A program made the position numbers and the translations under genes. Shown here piece after piece: positions 15,597 through 22,954 of a stretch of DNA of 35,591 nt. Source of the stretch: Bacillus sp. MYb209 (GTDB lineage Bacteria > Bacillota > Bacilli > Bacillales > Bacillaceae_G); the NCBI RefSeq assembly GCF_002975175.1, contig NZ_PCNZ01000031.1, forward strand, positions 1 through 35,591. The letters are read 5' to 3'. Positions within the stretch are counted from its first letter, which is position 1; each line of letters opens with the position of its first letter. The notes beneath the pieces were generated by a model. It was not told where the DNA came from, made no database searches, and was given only the letters and a program-made list of their open reading frames with translations.

Positions 15597-16046
15597 ATGG
15601 GAATATCAAATAAGACAATAGAAGAATTGAAAAAAGCGGGATGGTATGAGGGTAGAAAAATAGACATATCAGAAAATGTAAAGTTTCTTGAAGAAAGAGG
15701 CTTTGAAGTTTTTGAAAGTGCAAAAAAATTTATGGAGGAGTTTGGAGAATTACGAATCAATGTTGAAAAGATTCGTTCAGATGGGTCTAAGAAAATATCT
15801 AAACATACCACTTGCATTAAAGAAGTGATAGGTGTGTTAGATAGTTTGTGTTTTGGTTTAGAAAATTTTATTGATGATAAAGTTATTCCTGTAGGTTCAC
15901 TCTATAATTTTGAAATAGATGTATATATATCAGAATCAGGAAGAATATTTGAATCAATAGGTTGGACAGGAGAGAATGCTTTAGACGCATTGGATAATAT
16001 TATTCTTGAAAAAGGAACAGTGATTTGGGATGAATTTGAAGGATAA
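15597..16046 (+). CDS. SUKH-3-like immunity protein
   Basis: 149 residues from MGISNKTIEELKKAGWYEGR. I prefer the ATG at 15597 because AGGAGGA touches the ATG at 15591. The LKKAGWYEGRKIDISE start, the EERGFEVFESAKKFMEEFG segment and the late IGWTGENALDALDNI fit the SUKH-3 family, known as partners of YwqJ-type deaminase toxins. That matches the deaminase tail ending 11 bp upstream. The gene is intact although its toxin is not. Confidence 0.7.
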   Translation: MGISNKTIEELKKAGWYEGRKIDISENVKFLEERGFEVFESAKKFMEEFGELRINVEKIRSDGSKKISKHTTCIKEVIGVLDSLCFGLENFIDDKVIPVGSLYNFEIDVYISESGRIFESIGWTGENALDALDNIILEKGTVIWDEFEG

Positions 16047-16262
16047 TAATAATTTTCTAATGAAAAATTATGTCCTAACCTATTGCATAATTGTAATTAA
16101 GCAGTAAGTAGTGGGAAGGGGCCAGAGTGGTAGATAAAACTAAAGGTAATTTTAAGTTAATGAAACTAAAGACTAGTTTTAAAATATCTTGCCACTTAAT
16201 CATCGTTTGCTCTAAATGAAAGATGTAATGAAAAGAAAAAATAGATTTATATTATAACTAAG

Positions 16263-16307
16263 AATAGAACCAATGTTTCTAATGGAAGAAGCGTTGGTTC
16301 TATTTTT
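16263..16307 (+). terminator. Intrinsic terminator after the SUKH-3 gene
   Basis: AATAGAACCAA pairs with TTGGTTCTATT, followed by TTTA. The rest of 16047-16336 holds no gene that I can see. Confidence 0.7.
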
Positions 16308-16354
16308 ATGCAAAGAAGTTGGAGGATTAATAATAATGTATCATAATTGATAGA

Positions 16355-16786
16355 GTGAAAGAGCTAAGAGGGAATTTATCAAGTAAATATAAAAAAGCTG
16401 GTAATTTTGCCCTTGCAGAAGTGGATGTTAATAGTTTAAACAAAAAGGAGTTTTATGCTTCAAGTAAAATAGATGAATTTAAAGGGAATTTAGAAGAAAA
16501 AGTTCCTGAAATTTCATTAAAACCAAATGAGCCAATTTTTGAGGCATCTCTAGCACCTGGTAAAGATGGAAAACCTTATATGCGAGATTCTGACACTGAG
16601 TATAAGATTTTGAATGAAATTGCTTTAAAACTGGGTGATGATGTAAATGCTACTGGTAAAATTAAGTTATTCACAGAACTAGATACGTGTGATAGTTGTA
16701 GCAAAGTAATAGCTGAATTTGCTAATAAATATAAGAATATTAAATTGGAAGTTATTCACAATAACGGTGAAAGACTTAAACCATAA
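16355..16786 (+). CDS. Truncated deaminase-fold toxin
   Basis: 143 residues from a GTG at 16355; the frame is open back to a stop at 16334, and GGAGG at 16321 is too far to serve the GTG. The C-terminal half fits deaminase toxins: DTEYKILNEIALKLG helix, then LFTELDTCDSCSKVIAEFAN with the CxxC zinc pair, and a final strand NIKLEVIHNNG. The first zinc motif, usually H/CxE, reads DTE here, as I recall for some toxin deaminases. It has no secretion or pre-toxin part and is an orphan module. Substrate (base, DNA or RNA) unknown. The neighbour at 16802 should be its antagonist. Confidence 0.6.
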   Translation: MKELRGNLSSKYKKAGNFALAEVDVNSLNKKEFYASSKIDEFKGNLEEKVPEISLKPNEPIFEASLAPGKDGKPYMRDSDTEYKILNEIALKLGDDVNATGKIKLFTELDTCDSCSKVIAEFANKYKNIKLEVIHNNGERLKP

Positions 16787-16801
16787 AAGAGGAGTGATAT
16801 C

Positions 16802-17158
16802 ATGGAAGACTGGGAATATAATGAAATATTTGAGGCGATTAACGAAGACTATAATGATTATTTAAAATTAAATAGGGGACATGAATATGCAATAGCAAGA
16901 ACTGTTAATGAATATATAAATCTTGGAAAGGTAGAAGACTTTATTGTTGATACTGCTGTAGGTGAAATATTGTTATCCAAAAATAAGGTCTTTATTGGAT
17001 ATGTTGAAGGTATAACAAAGAGATTAAGTATGTTTAAAGATTTAGATGTTACAAACGAACTGACACAAGAAGAAATAGCAGATTTGACTAATAGGATAGA
17101 GAAAGTATTAGATGGTCTTAGTAAGGTTGAGATAGATTATAACCCTTATTCCGAGTAG
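16802..17158 (+). CDS. Imm3-like immunity protein
   Basis: 118 residues, mainly helical (EDWEYNEIFEAINEDYNDYL, AIARTVNEYI, then LTQEEIADLTNRIEKVLDGL). The pattern recalls Imm3-family antagonists. AGAGGAG precedes the ATG, which lies 15 bp after the toxin stop. Good pairing with the deaminase-fold module at 16355. Confidence 0.55.
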   Translation: MEDWEYNEIFEAINEDYNDYLKLNRGHEYAIARTVNEYINLGKVEDFIVDTAVGEILLSKNKVFIGYVEGITKRLSMFKDLDVTNELTQEEIADLTNRIEKVLDGLSKVEIDYNPYSE

Positions 17159-17216
17159 TTATTTGCGAAATTGAACAAGAGTATTTTTAAATTATGAATT
17201 GATGATGTAATTAACT

Positions 17217-17260
17217 AAAAAGCACTTGATTTCCTTTTAGGGCATTAGGTGCTTTTTATG
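17217..17260 (+). terminator. Intrinsic terminator after the Imm3-like gene
   Basis: AAAAAGCAC and GTGCTTTTT form the stem, with a U-rich 3' side. Confidence 0.65.
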
Positions 17261-17320
17261 AGATATTTATGCTTTGGACAACATGAATGATGATATGCTG
17301 AAATTCATGTTGTCCATGAA

Positions 17321-17660
17321 GGTAGTACCATCATGGAGTACAATGTGCAATGATAGAATAGAAAACAAAGTACGAGCTTAGGCGAAATGACATTTTACAT
17401 GGTGGTGAATATAAAAACATGGAATGGGCATGAAACTAACGAACTCGTACAAAATCGTAAGTTTTAACGTAGTAGTTGTCATGATATACAAAAGGTGTCA
17501 TACTGTTACTACAAAACTTACAAATTTATGCTACTTAAAAACAGATGAACTTAAAGCACTTGATTGTCTACGAAAGGCAACGAGTGCTTTTTTGTATTTT
17601 AGCGTAGAAATAAGTCGGTACACGTATAATTTTATAAGTATACTAAGGGTACTGGTAAAA
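17321..17660. repeat. Inter-cassette repeat, copy 1 (with junction)
   Basis: First full copy of the repeat that separates cassettes. In order: part of the ATGATGGT-type inverted repeat (GTACCATCATGG), GTACGAG (about 17371) pairing with CTCGTAC (about 17444), GTAAGTTTT (about 17457) pairing with AAAACTTAC (about 17513), and the terminator at 17553-17594. It is followed by TATAATTTTATAAG and GGTACTGGTAAAA, where the next toxin frame begins. Other copies lie near 19205, 20587, 25985, 27771, 29388 and 30151. Confidence 0.8.
17553..17594 (+). terminator. Terminator inside repeat copy 1
   Basis: AAAGCACTTG pairs with CGAGTGCTTT (one G-U) with an inner TTGTC/GGCAA stem, followed by TTTTG. The same hairpin ends copies 2-6. 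Confidence 0.8.
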
Positions 17661-17710
17661 TTGATTATGATGAATTTAAAGTACGACTTAAAGAACGTTA
17701 TAAAAGATTT

Positions 17711-18163
17711 GTGGATGATACGAGACGAAATATACCACAAATAAGTACAGAATTGCTTCCAAATGAGTTGAATCATGGAGAGTTTGGAAGGTTGCCCAAT
17801 GCAAAAGGGGACAATATAACAGGTCACCATATGCCGCCTAATAAATATATGCAAGAAGAGTTTGAGATTAAAACTAAAGATAGTTATGCGATGTTCTTAG
17901 AGCATTCGCATCCAGGAGATGGTGTATGGCATAGGAGAACTTTTACATATGTATTGAGTAAAAGAACAAGGCCAGAGGATTGTGATTTATATATGTCTTT
18001 GAAGCCACGGGATTCTCTAGCGTTTGATATTAATGATTTAAGGCGAATTATGAAAGAAGATGGATTATATAACAAAGACAATAGAGAGAAGCTTAAAGAA
18101 TATATTGATTACTATAAAAAATATGAGCATAATGATTTGAAGATATTTGGCAAGCCAAAGTAA
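17711..18163 (+). CDS. HHMP-motif nuclease-like toxin module
   Basis: 150 residues from ATG 17711, but the frame is open from 17630 and the module really begins at GTGK (17648) directly behind repeat copy 1. Key parts: GDNITGHHMPPNKYMQEEF (paired His typical of HNH/Endo VII-like toxins), HSHPGDGVWHRRTFTYVLSK, and YMSLKPRDSLAFDINDLRRI. A relative with the His pair deleted lies at 32051. A nuclease role is inferred from the HH pair; I cannot name the family with certainty. No LXG or pre-toxin part and no ribosome site, so it is probably untranslated. An Imm30-like gene follows. Confidence 0.6.
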   Translation: MDDTRRNIPQISTELLPNELNHGEFGRLPNAKGDNITGHHMPPNKYMQEEFEIKTKDSYAMFLEHSHPGDGVWHRRTFTYVLSKRTRPEDCDLYMSLKPRDSLAFDINDLRRIMKEDGLYNKDNREKLKEYIDYYKKYEHNDLKIFGKPK

Positions 18164-18190
18164 TAGTGGATAGAAAGGAGGGAGAGCACA

Positions 18191-18661
18191 ATGGAATTTA
18201 AAGAGGATATTTCTATTTTATACAAAATGCGTTTTCTAGAGAATGAAGGAGATAATATTGAGGAGTTTGAAAATATTCTCAATGATTTATCACATAGAGG
18301 AACAAATAATATAATTCCTGATCTTTGTATGATTTTTGAGGATGATATTGCTGAGCCATCAGCTGGTGATTACCTTATTGAAACGATATTTTATATTGTT
18401 GAACATTCCGGGATGGAGGAAGGACTATACAAATTAGCCATTGGTATTCCTAAAATGTTACCTCATGCAGAATTCTGGGCGGAAAGAATTCATCGGACAC
18501 TATTAAATTCAAAAGGTTTAGTAGTATCTTATATTAATGCATTAGAAAATGTAAATAGCTCAACTAAACAAATAATTAAAGGAATTCTTCTTGAGATAAG
18601 AGAGGACGATCCAGATTTATATTCAGAAAAAGTTAATTCAATCATAGAGAAATTAAACTAA
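18191..18661 (+). CDS. Imm30-like immunity protein
   Basis: 156 residues, helical. LYKMRFLENE, EEFENILNDLSH, LCMIFEDD, IPKMLPHAEFWAERIHRTLLNS and the late EIREDDPDLY follow the Imm30 pattern. AAAGGAGGGAG precedes the ATG, 27 bp after the toxin stop. The paralogue at 32674 has the same layout and the same kind of toxin before it, which supports the pairing. Confidence 0.65.
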   Translation: MEFKEDISILYKMRFLENEGDNIEEFENILNDLSHRGTNNIIPDLCMIFEDDIAEPSAGDYLIETIFYIVEHSGMEEGLYKLAIGIPKMLPHAEFWAERIHRTLLNSKGLVVSYINALENVNSSTKQIIKGILLEIREDDPDLYSEKVNSIIEKLN

Positions 18662-18671
18662 AATAAAAAAG

Positions 18672-18704
18672 CGTTTGAACCGAGAGGATTTGCGAGCAAA
18701 TAAA
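18672..18704 (+). pseudogene. Toxin tip (last 10 codons) before the DUF6985-like pseudogene
   Basis: AFEPRGFASK and a TAA match the same short tail AFKPGGFANK before the intact homologue at 25490. Nothing else of the toxin is left. The residue match plus the conserved place before the immunity gene support a toxin end rather than a leader. Confidence 0.5.
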
Positions 18705-18717
18705 AGGGAGAATTAAA

Positions 18718-19185
18718 ATGAGAATAAATGATTCAGTTTTCGGTAAACTCGAATATGATTTTGTGTGGTCTAAGGATACTACCATTAGTTTTTTTGGAAA
18801 TGAAGTCAAAATAGCATTGATAGTGAAGGGTGATGAGTCTGGTCAATTTGATGAAGAATAATATGTAGCATACACTTCGCTTATGCAAAATTGGGAACAC
18901 TTGCAACAAAGGTTTTTGCAACCGATTTTAGAGTATTATAAACAAGGGCGACATGAACTAGGTTATGATATTGAAGTAAATGAAAGTTATCCATTAGTTG
19001 AAACCACTGATAAAATACTAGAAATGATCAATCTAGATGGAATTATTGTTCCATATACGGGTATTTTTGAAGGACGAGATATTGGAATTACATTTAATTG
19101 TACATGGGATATAGAAAATGGACTAGGGCTTCGTCTATTAGATGAACAAGTAACTGAAGTAGGTTACCAAGATGTTGTAATTTAA
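18718..19185 (+). pseudogene. DUF6985-like immunity gene with a nonsense codon
   Basis: From ATG 18718 (AAGGGAG ribosome site) the protein runs 47 residues to an in-frame TAA at 18859-18861, then continues in the same frame for 108 residues to 19185. The intact paralogue at 25490 has a Gln codon (CAA) at that place, so CAA to TAA explains it. Both copies share FGKLEY/FGELDY, HELGYD, ENGLGLRLL and EVGYQDVVI. Only a restart at ATG 18883, with no ribosome site, could make the 100-residue C-terminal part. Confidence 0.8.
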
Positions 19186-19204
19186 AATAGGCTGTTAAAA
19201 AGTA

Positions 19205-19517
19205 CATACTCTATGATGGTTGTACCATCATAAAGTATTACGTGCAATGATAGAACAGAAAACGAGGTACGAGCTTAGGCGAGGTGACATTTTACTATGC
19301 GACGAATATAAAGACATGGAATGGACATGAAACTAACGAACTCGTAACCTCGTAAGTATTAACGCAGTAGTTGTCACGACATATAAAAGGTGTCATACTA
19401 TTACCATAAAACTTACAAATTTAATGCTACTTAAAAATAGATGAAATTTAATGTTATTTAAAAATAAATGAACTTAAAGCACTTGATTGTCTATGATAGG
19501 CAACAAGTGCTTTTTTA
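19205..19517. repeat. Inter-cassette repeat, copy 2
   Basis: It has the perfect inverted repeat ATGATGGT-TGT-ACCATCAT (19213-19231), GTACGAG, ACTCGTAA, GTAAGTATT and AAAACTTAC in the usual order, and the terminator at 19476-19517. A duplication of about 30 bp (TTTAATG...AAATGAA) precedes the terminator. It lies between the DUF6985-like pseudogene and a pre-toxin remnant. Confidence 0.8.
19476..19517 (+). terminator. Terminator inside repeat copy 2
   Basis: AAAGCACTTG and CAAGTGCTTT form a perfect 10-bp stem with an inner TTGTC/GGCAA stem and a T6 tail. Confidence 0.85.
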
Positions 19518-19556
19518 ATTGATTGGTATACTTTAAATTCATAAATAGTTGGTAAG

Positions 19557-20066
19557 TTGGAAGAAGTAACGGCATTAATGAATAAGTTGCCGAGTAGTAT
19601 GAAGAATGTCGTGGAGAAGATTAAAAATATTGAGATCCCGAATTTTGGCCCTAAAACTTCGTTTGCTGGCATTGGGAATGGAGGAGGCGGAGGATTAGAC
19701 GCTCTGAAAGATGCTTATCAGTTTATGAAGGAGAATGGGGAGAAGGTTTTTGGTAAGGGTACGGGTGAAGTTAGAGAAGGTAATTCTGATTTACTTGATA
19801 ATACAGGCAGATTTAAAGATGCTGAGTTGCAATCGAAGTATGATGAATATTGTGAAAGGAAATATAAGGCAGGTGAAGCACCTAAAGATCCACTAGAATG
19901 GAAAGAAGCAAGTGAAAAATGGGCTGCGGATTTAAAAGAAACACCACCAAAAAAAGTAAGAGTTAAGGTTGATATAATATACTCTGGGAATGATATGCGT
20001 CCAGACAAAATTATAGTTAATTACACTATAGACGGTAAGGCGGACTTCCAAGTCATTAAAAATTAA
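19557..20066 (+). CDS. Chimeric toxin remnant: pre-toxin end, foreign toxin start and endonuclease tail
   Basis: 169 residues from a TTG with no clear ribosome site. Residues 1-72 are the end of a second pre-toxin type (LMNKLPSSMKNVVEKIKNIE, LKDAYQFMKENGEKVFGKGT). After GKGTGE comes a segment (RFKDAELQSKYDEYCERKYK, PKDPLEWKEASEKW) like the start of a different toxin domain. The tail KKVRVKVDIIYSGNDMRPDK is the end of a DNA/RNA non-specific endonuclease (compare 28395-28450). The catalytic GHxxG part is absent, so it should be harmless. The join lies in WKEASEKWA, where both domain types have a W-K-x-x-(S/E)-x-x-W-A pattern. A YezG-type gene follows. Confidence 0.6.
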   Translation: MEEVTALMNKLPSSMKNVVEKIKNIEIPNFGPKTSFAGIGNGGGGGLDALKDAYQFMKENGEKVFGKGTGEVREGNSDLLDNTGRFKDAELQSKYDEYCERKYKAGEAPKDPLEWKEASEKWAADLKETPPKKVRVKVDIIYSGNDMRPDKIIVNYTIDGKADFQVIKN

Positions 20067-20087
20067 TTTAAGGAGTAAAAAAGTAGT

Positions 20088-20543
20088 ATGAGAGAATTTG
20101 AAGATAAATTTAGTGAATTGCAATCAGATATGATAGCTATATGTATGGAATTTGTTGAAGATAGAGCCGATAAAGTATATGTTTATGCTTCACGTGAAGA
20201 AGGTATTATTTCAGGTAGATTCTTTTATTTAATTAATAATAAGTATGTAGAGCCTCATAAAGTGAATGATGCATTGGAGAATGGGGATGAAAGATATGAT
20301 GTATCTCCAAAACGAGGGTTTACGGTATTGCGTATAATATGTGAAGACATCAAAAAAATAAAAGAATTGTGCAAAGAATATGAACGAGACATGCCAACAG
20401 AGATGAAATTAATATATGATGTTAAGAGTGGAAAGTTTAAAGCTGAGTATAAGTATGATTTAGTATATACAAATGACGATGTTAAAACGGCTGGGCATAT
20501 TGCTGATGAGTGGTTTGAGGAAGTGAAAAATAATAACCTTTAA
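20088..20543 (+). CDS. YezG/DUF600-family immunity protein, paralogue 1
   Basis: 151 residues. FSELQSDMIAICMEFVEDRADKVYVYAS at the start, the central SPKRGFTVLRII, the block EYERDMPTEMKLIYDV and the end KAEYKYDLVYTNDDV identify the YezG (DUF600, staph tandem hypothetical) family. B. subtilis YezG is the antitoxin of the LXG nuclease YeeF. AAGGAG precedes the ATG. The matching endonuclease domain next to it is only a tail, so this is an immunity gene without a working toxin. Paralogues at 28514, 29656 and 31498. Confidence 0.85.
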   Translation: MREFEDKFSELQSDMIAICMEFVEDRADKVYVYASREEGIISGRFFYLINNKYVEPHKVNDALENGDERYDVSPKRGFTVLRIICEDIKKIKELCKEYERDMPTEMKLIYDVKSGKFKAEYKYDLVYTNDDVKTAGHIADEWFEEVKNNNL

Positions 20544-20586
20544 AAGGTTCACAGTAATAGTTATATCTAAGTTGAATGAATAACTT

Positions 20587-20864
20587 ATGATGGTTGTACC
20601 ATCATAGAGTACTATGTGCAATGATAGAATAGAAAACGAAGTACAAGCTTAGGCGAGATGATATTTTATTGTGCGGCGGGTACAAAGACATGGAGTGTAT
20701 AGTAAACTAACGAACTCGTACAAACTCGTAAGTTCTAACGTATTACTTGTCATGACATATGAAGGGTTTCATACTGTTACTAGAAAAATTACAAAATTAT
20801 GCTACATAAAACCAGTTGAATTTAAAGCACTTGATTGTCGATTAAAGACAACAAGTGCTTTTTT
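20587..20864. repeat. Inter-cassette repeat, copy 3
   Basis: ATGATGGT-TGT-ACCATCAT at 20587-20605, then GTACAAG and CTCGTAC, GTAAGTTCT, and the terminator at 20824-20864. The inner arms have drifted by a base or more. The similarity extends upstream to the YezG stop, matching the flank after the YezG gene at 29656. Confidence 0.8.
20824..20864 (+). terminator. Terminator inside repeat copy 3
   Basis: AAAGCACTTG and CAAGTGCTTT form the stem with a T6 tail. Confidence 0.8.
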
Positions 20865-20947
20865 ATTAATAGGGGACCTATAGCTTCATAAAAGTATTTT
20901 TTATAAATTAAGGAAAATACAAATTGCTAGTATAATTGAAATTAAAT

Positions 20948-21291
20948 TAGTAAAAACAGCAGACAACGTATCCGCCATCTTTAAAGGTGTAGAAATATTA
21001 CCAGACGGGACAGAACGAACTTCAGCGGAAAAGTAAAAAAGCCATGATATATAGTTGGTAAGTTGGAAGAAGTAACGGCATTAATGAATAAGTTGCCGAG
21101 TAGTATGAAGAATGTCGCGGAGAAGATTAAAAATATTGAGATCCCGAATTTATTCCCTGAACCTTCGCTAGCAAGTGGAGGGAAAGTCGGAGGATCAAAC
21201 TAGTCCTGACTTTAGGAGCAAGATGATTACAAGAGAAAAACAGCTTGAAAGAATATTGCAAAAACAAATTGATGATTTTAACAAAGAATAA
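20948..21291 (+). pseudogene. Toxin remnants: operon fragment, pre-toxin end and toxin tip
   Basis: Three pieces with no intact gene. 20948-21037 encodes LVKTADNVSAIFKGVEILPD and on to SAEK-stop, of unknown origin. 21060-21202 is nearly identical at first to 19553-19660 (LMNKLPSSMKNVAEKIKNIE), then runs into a TAG. 21211-21291 encodes a tail (FRSKMITREKQLERILQKQI, DDFNKE) ending in TAA, probably the tip of the toxin partner of the 21324 gene. Confidence 0.55.
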
Positions 21292-21323
21292 TATAAAATA
21301 ATATTAAAAAGGATGGGAAAAAA

Positions 21324-22025
21324 ATGAGTTCTAAGTTAGATATATTAAGAGAGTATAATGAAGGTATTCAATTGATTAATGTAAATGAATTTAAGAATAT
21401 AAACTCATCTTTAATTCCTGCTTTATGGGTGGAAGTATTTAGTGAACATGATAGAGAAAAGAGAATCGAGAAAATTTTAAGTATATGGAAAAAATATGTA
21501 GATAATAATTTATCTAATACTATTGCTTACTTATCAGAATACCTTGAGGATATTGAACTGATGGTAAGTGAGGACACCTATTCAATCTTGTATACAATAA
21601 AAAATCAAGGTGGAGAAGATTTATATTATGAAGGAAGAAATCCTAAAGATAGTTTTAATAATGAGGAATTAGAATCTTCATGGAGAGAAATTCCTGAATC
21701 TATTAGGGACTTTTACGAAAATGTTCATAATGGATTTTATGATTACACAAGTGAATCGATGGGATTGATGCCATTAGAAGCTATAACTTACTTTGGGGAT
21801 GATGACTTAGAGTGGGGGATTATAGATGAATTGGAAGAACCTATACGGATTAATTTAAAAACATCTTTTGGATTCTTTAGTAATGGTATAGGGAGCTACA
21901 TAGCTATAGATTATGAAAATTGTAAGAATAACAATGCTACTTTTTGGTCAGCTAAGAGTCAGCCTAAATATAATGTTCACTTTTGGAATTTTGTAGATGA
22001 ATGGATTGTTATCGGTTTTGAATAA
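21324..22025 (+). CDS. SUKH-superfamily (SMI1/KNR4-like) immunity protein
   Basis: 233 residues, longer than most SUKH proteins because of a helical N-terminus. The SUKH part starts near residue 112 (SSWREIPESIRDFYENVHNG) and contains MGLMPLEAI, WGIIDEL, FGFFSNGIGSYIAIDY and the end FWNFVDEWIVIGFE, a typical SUKH order. The ribosome site AAGGATGGG is moderate. The toxin is reduced to a tip ending 32 bp upstream. Confidence 0.75.
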   Translation: MSSKLDILREYNEGIQLINVNEFKNINSSLIPALWVEVFSEHDREKRIEKILSIWKKYVDNNLSNTIAYLSEYLEDIELMVSEDTYSILYTIKNQGGEDLYYEGRNPKDSFNNEELESSWREIPESIRDFYENVHNGFYDYTSESMGLMPLEAITYFGDDDLEWGIIDELEEPIRINLKTSFGFFSNGIGSYIAIDYENCKNNNATFWSAKSQPKYNVHFWNFVDEWIVIGFE

Positions 22026-22087
22026 AAGGTTTTTAAAATTTTGATACAAAGTCTATAAACTTAAAGAGATTTTTAGGTTTAGAAAAC

Positions 22088-22114
22088 AAAAAGGCCAGGA
22101 ATTATTCGTGGCCT
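22088..22114 (-). terminator. Terminator overlapping the end of the 22102 gene
   Basis: On the minus strand GGCCACGAATAATTCCTGGCC is followed by TTTTTG; the stop codon lies in the loop. On the plus strand it could also serve the 21324 gene. Confidence 0.6.
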
Positions 22115-22470
22115 TCCTTTTTGGTTACTTGCATTTTTACATTTTCAATTTCACTTTCAAGATACTCGAAGTTTTGCATTACTTTATTCTCTAAGTTAGC
22201 ATAACTAAATTGAACTTTTTTAAGGGTAGTAGCAATACCTTCTAATTGTTCTGTATTCTTTTCTAAGTTTATGAACAATTCTCTTTCTCGTCTATCTGAA
22301 CGTTTGCGTTCTTCTACTAGTAGTTTGTAATGAATACCTCTTTCTTCTTTCATGTTTTTGGTTAAGGAACTAACCTGCTCTTTATGACTATCACTAACGC
22401 TTCGAACATACCCCATAACTTTAACAGACATGAAAATAACAAAGATCATAATAACGCAAAGTAGAGCCAT
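22102..22470 (-). CDS. Membrane-anchored coiled-coil protein (holin/BhlA-like?)
   Basis: 122 residues with one N-terminal membrane segment (ALLCVIMIFVIFMSVKVMGY), then a long charged coiled coil with heptads and a Lys-rich end. The layout of one membrane helix followed by a coiled coil is seen in BhlA/UviB-type holin-like proteins, but the motif evidence is weak. Upstream in frame lies IDQFTHGDKPF with no start codon before a TGA, so the original start may be lost. It is a minus-strand gene of phage-like character in the middle of the plus-strand toxin region. Confidence 0.5.
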   Translation of the reverse strand: MALLCVIMIFVIFMSVKVMGYVRSVSDSHKEQVSSLTKNMKEERGIHYKLLVEERKRSDRRERELFINLEKNTEQLEGIATTLKKVQFSYANLENKVMQNFEYLESEIENVKMQVTKKEGHE

Positions 22471-22553
22471 GAAAGGTTTATCGCCATGAGTGAATTGATC
22501 GATTCATCTTGATAAGATTTTACCTCTTCTGGTGTCGTGCAGCGACAATGAAG

Positions 22554-22586
22554 TGAACCCAAAAAGTTAGACACTTTTTGGGTTCA
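22554..22586. repeat. IS3-type end arranged as a perfect hairpin
   Basis: TGAACCCAAAAAGT (22554-22567), TAGAC, and ACTTTTTGGGTTCA (22573-22586). The left arm plus TAGAC reads like the terminal repeat of IS3-family (IS150-group) elements. Either two ends were brought together when the element was deleted or this is a terminator of convenience. No transposase remains here. Confidence 0.5.
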
Positions 22587-22590
22587 TTTC

Positions 22591-22650
22591 AGAGTGCTTT
22601 TTTGTGTTTTAACGTGAAAATTTAAAAGAGAATTATAATTTTATAAGTGT
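22591..22650. repeat. Fragment of the inter-cassette repeat (3' part only)
   Basis: It holds GAGTGCTTTTTTG, the right half of the repeat terminator, and then TATAATTTTATAAGTG at 22634, as in copies 1 and 5. Everything upstream in the repeat has been replaced by the IS3-type hairpin. The PD-(D/E)xK toxin follows. Confidence 0.6.
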
Positions 22651-22829
22651 ATTAACTTTTAAATTTTATAGATTGTAAGGGCTGTGAACAGTGTATGATG
22701 ATAGTAGAGGGGAAAAATAAGGACCTGTTGCAAAGTTTGAAGAAAGCATAAACAGATTGGCAAATGAGGAAAAAGGAGTAGGAAGTAGCTAGCAATTGTT
22801 GAAATTCATTGCATGTTGAAAAAGCGGAG

Positions 22830-22954
22830 TCTCTTTGCAGACCTTTTCTGAGGTTAAGAATGGAACTAAGGGTACGGTTAAAGGTGGCTCTGGCAGTAAC
22901 ATTTCAGACAATATCTCAAAAGAAATTAAAAAGTTAGATAAATAAATAAAAAGA
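22830..22954 (+). pseudogene. Upstream, stop-interrupted part of the 22955 toxin
   Basis: In the frame of the 22955 gene, EVKNGTKGTVKGGSGSN and NISKEIKKLDK precede a TAA at 22943-22945. GTKGTVKGGSG is the usual low-complexity linker before a toxin domain. The stop cuts the link to any N-terminal part. Confidence 0.5.

Noticed and set aside
17424-17744. Plus-strand frame of 106 codons over repeat copy 1 and the junction
   Set aside because: As a gene it is unlikely: it runs through the terminator and into the toxin in another frame. The recurring short part of it is reported as a finding instead.
20671-20883. Plus-strand frame of 70 codons in repeat copy 3
   Set aside because: Same reason: it spans the terminator and lacks a ribosome site.
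22102-22470. Confident holin call
   Set aside because: The layout fits, but one helix plus a coiled coil is too general and the start seems to be missing.
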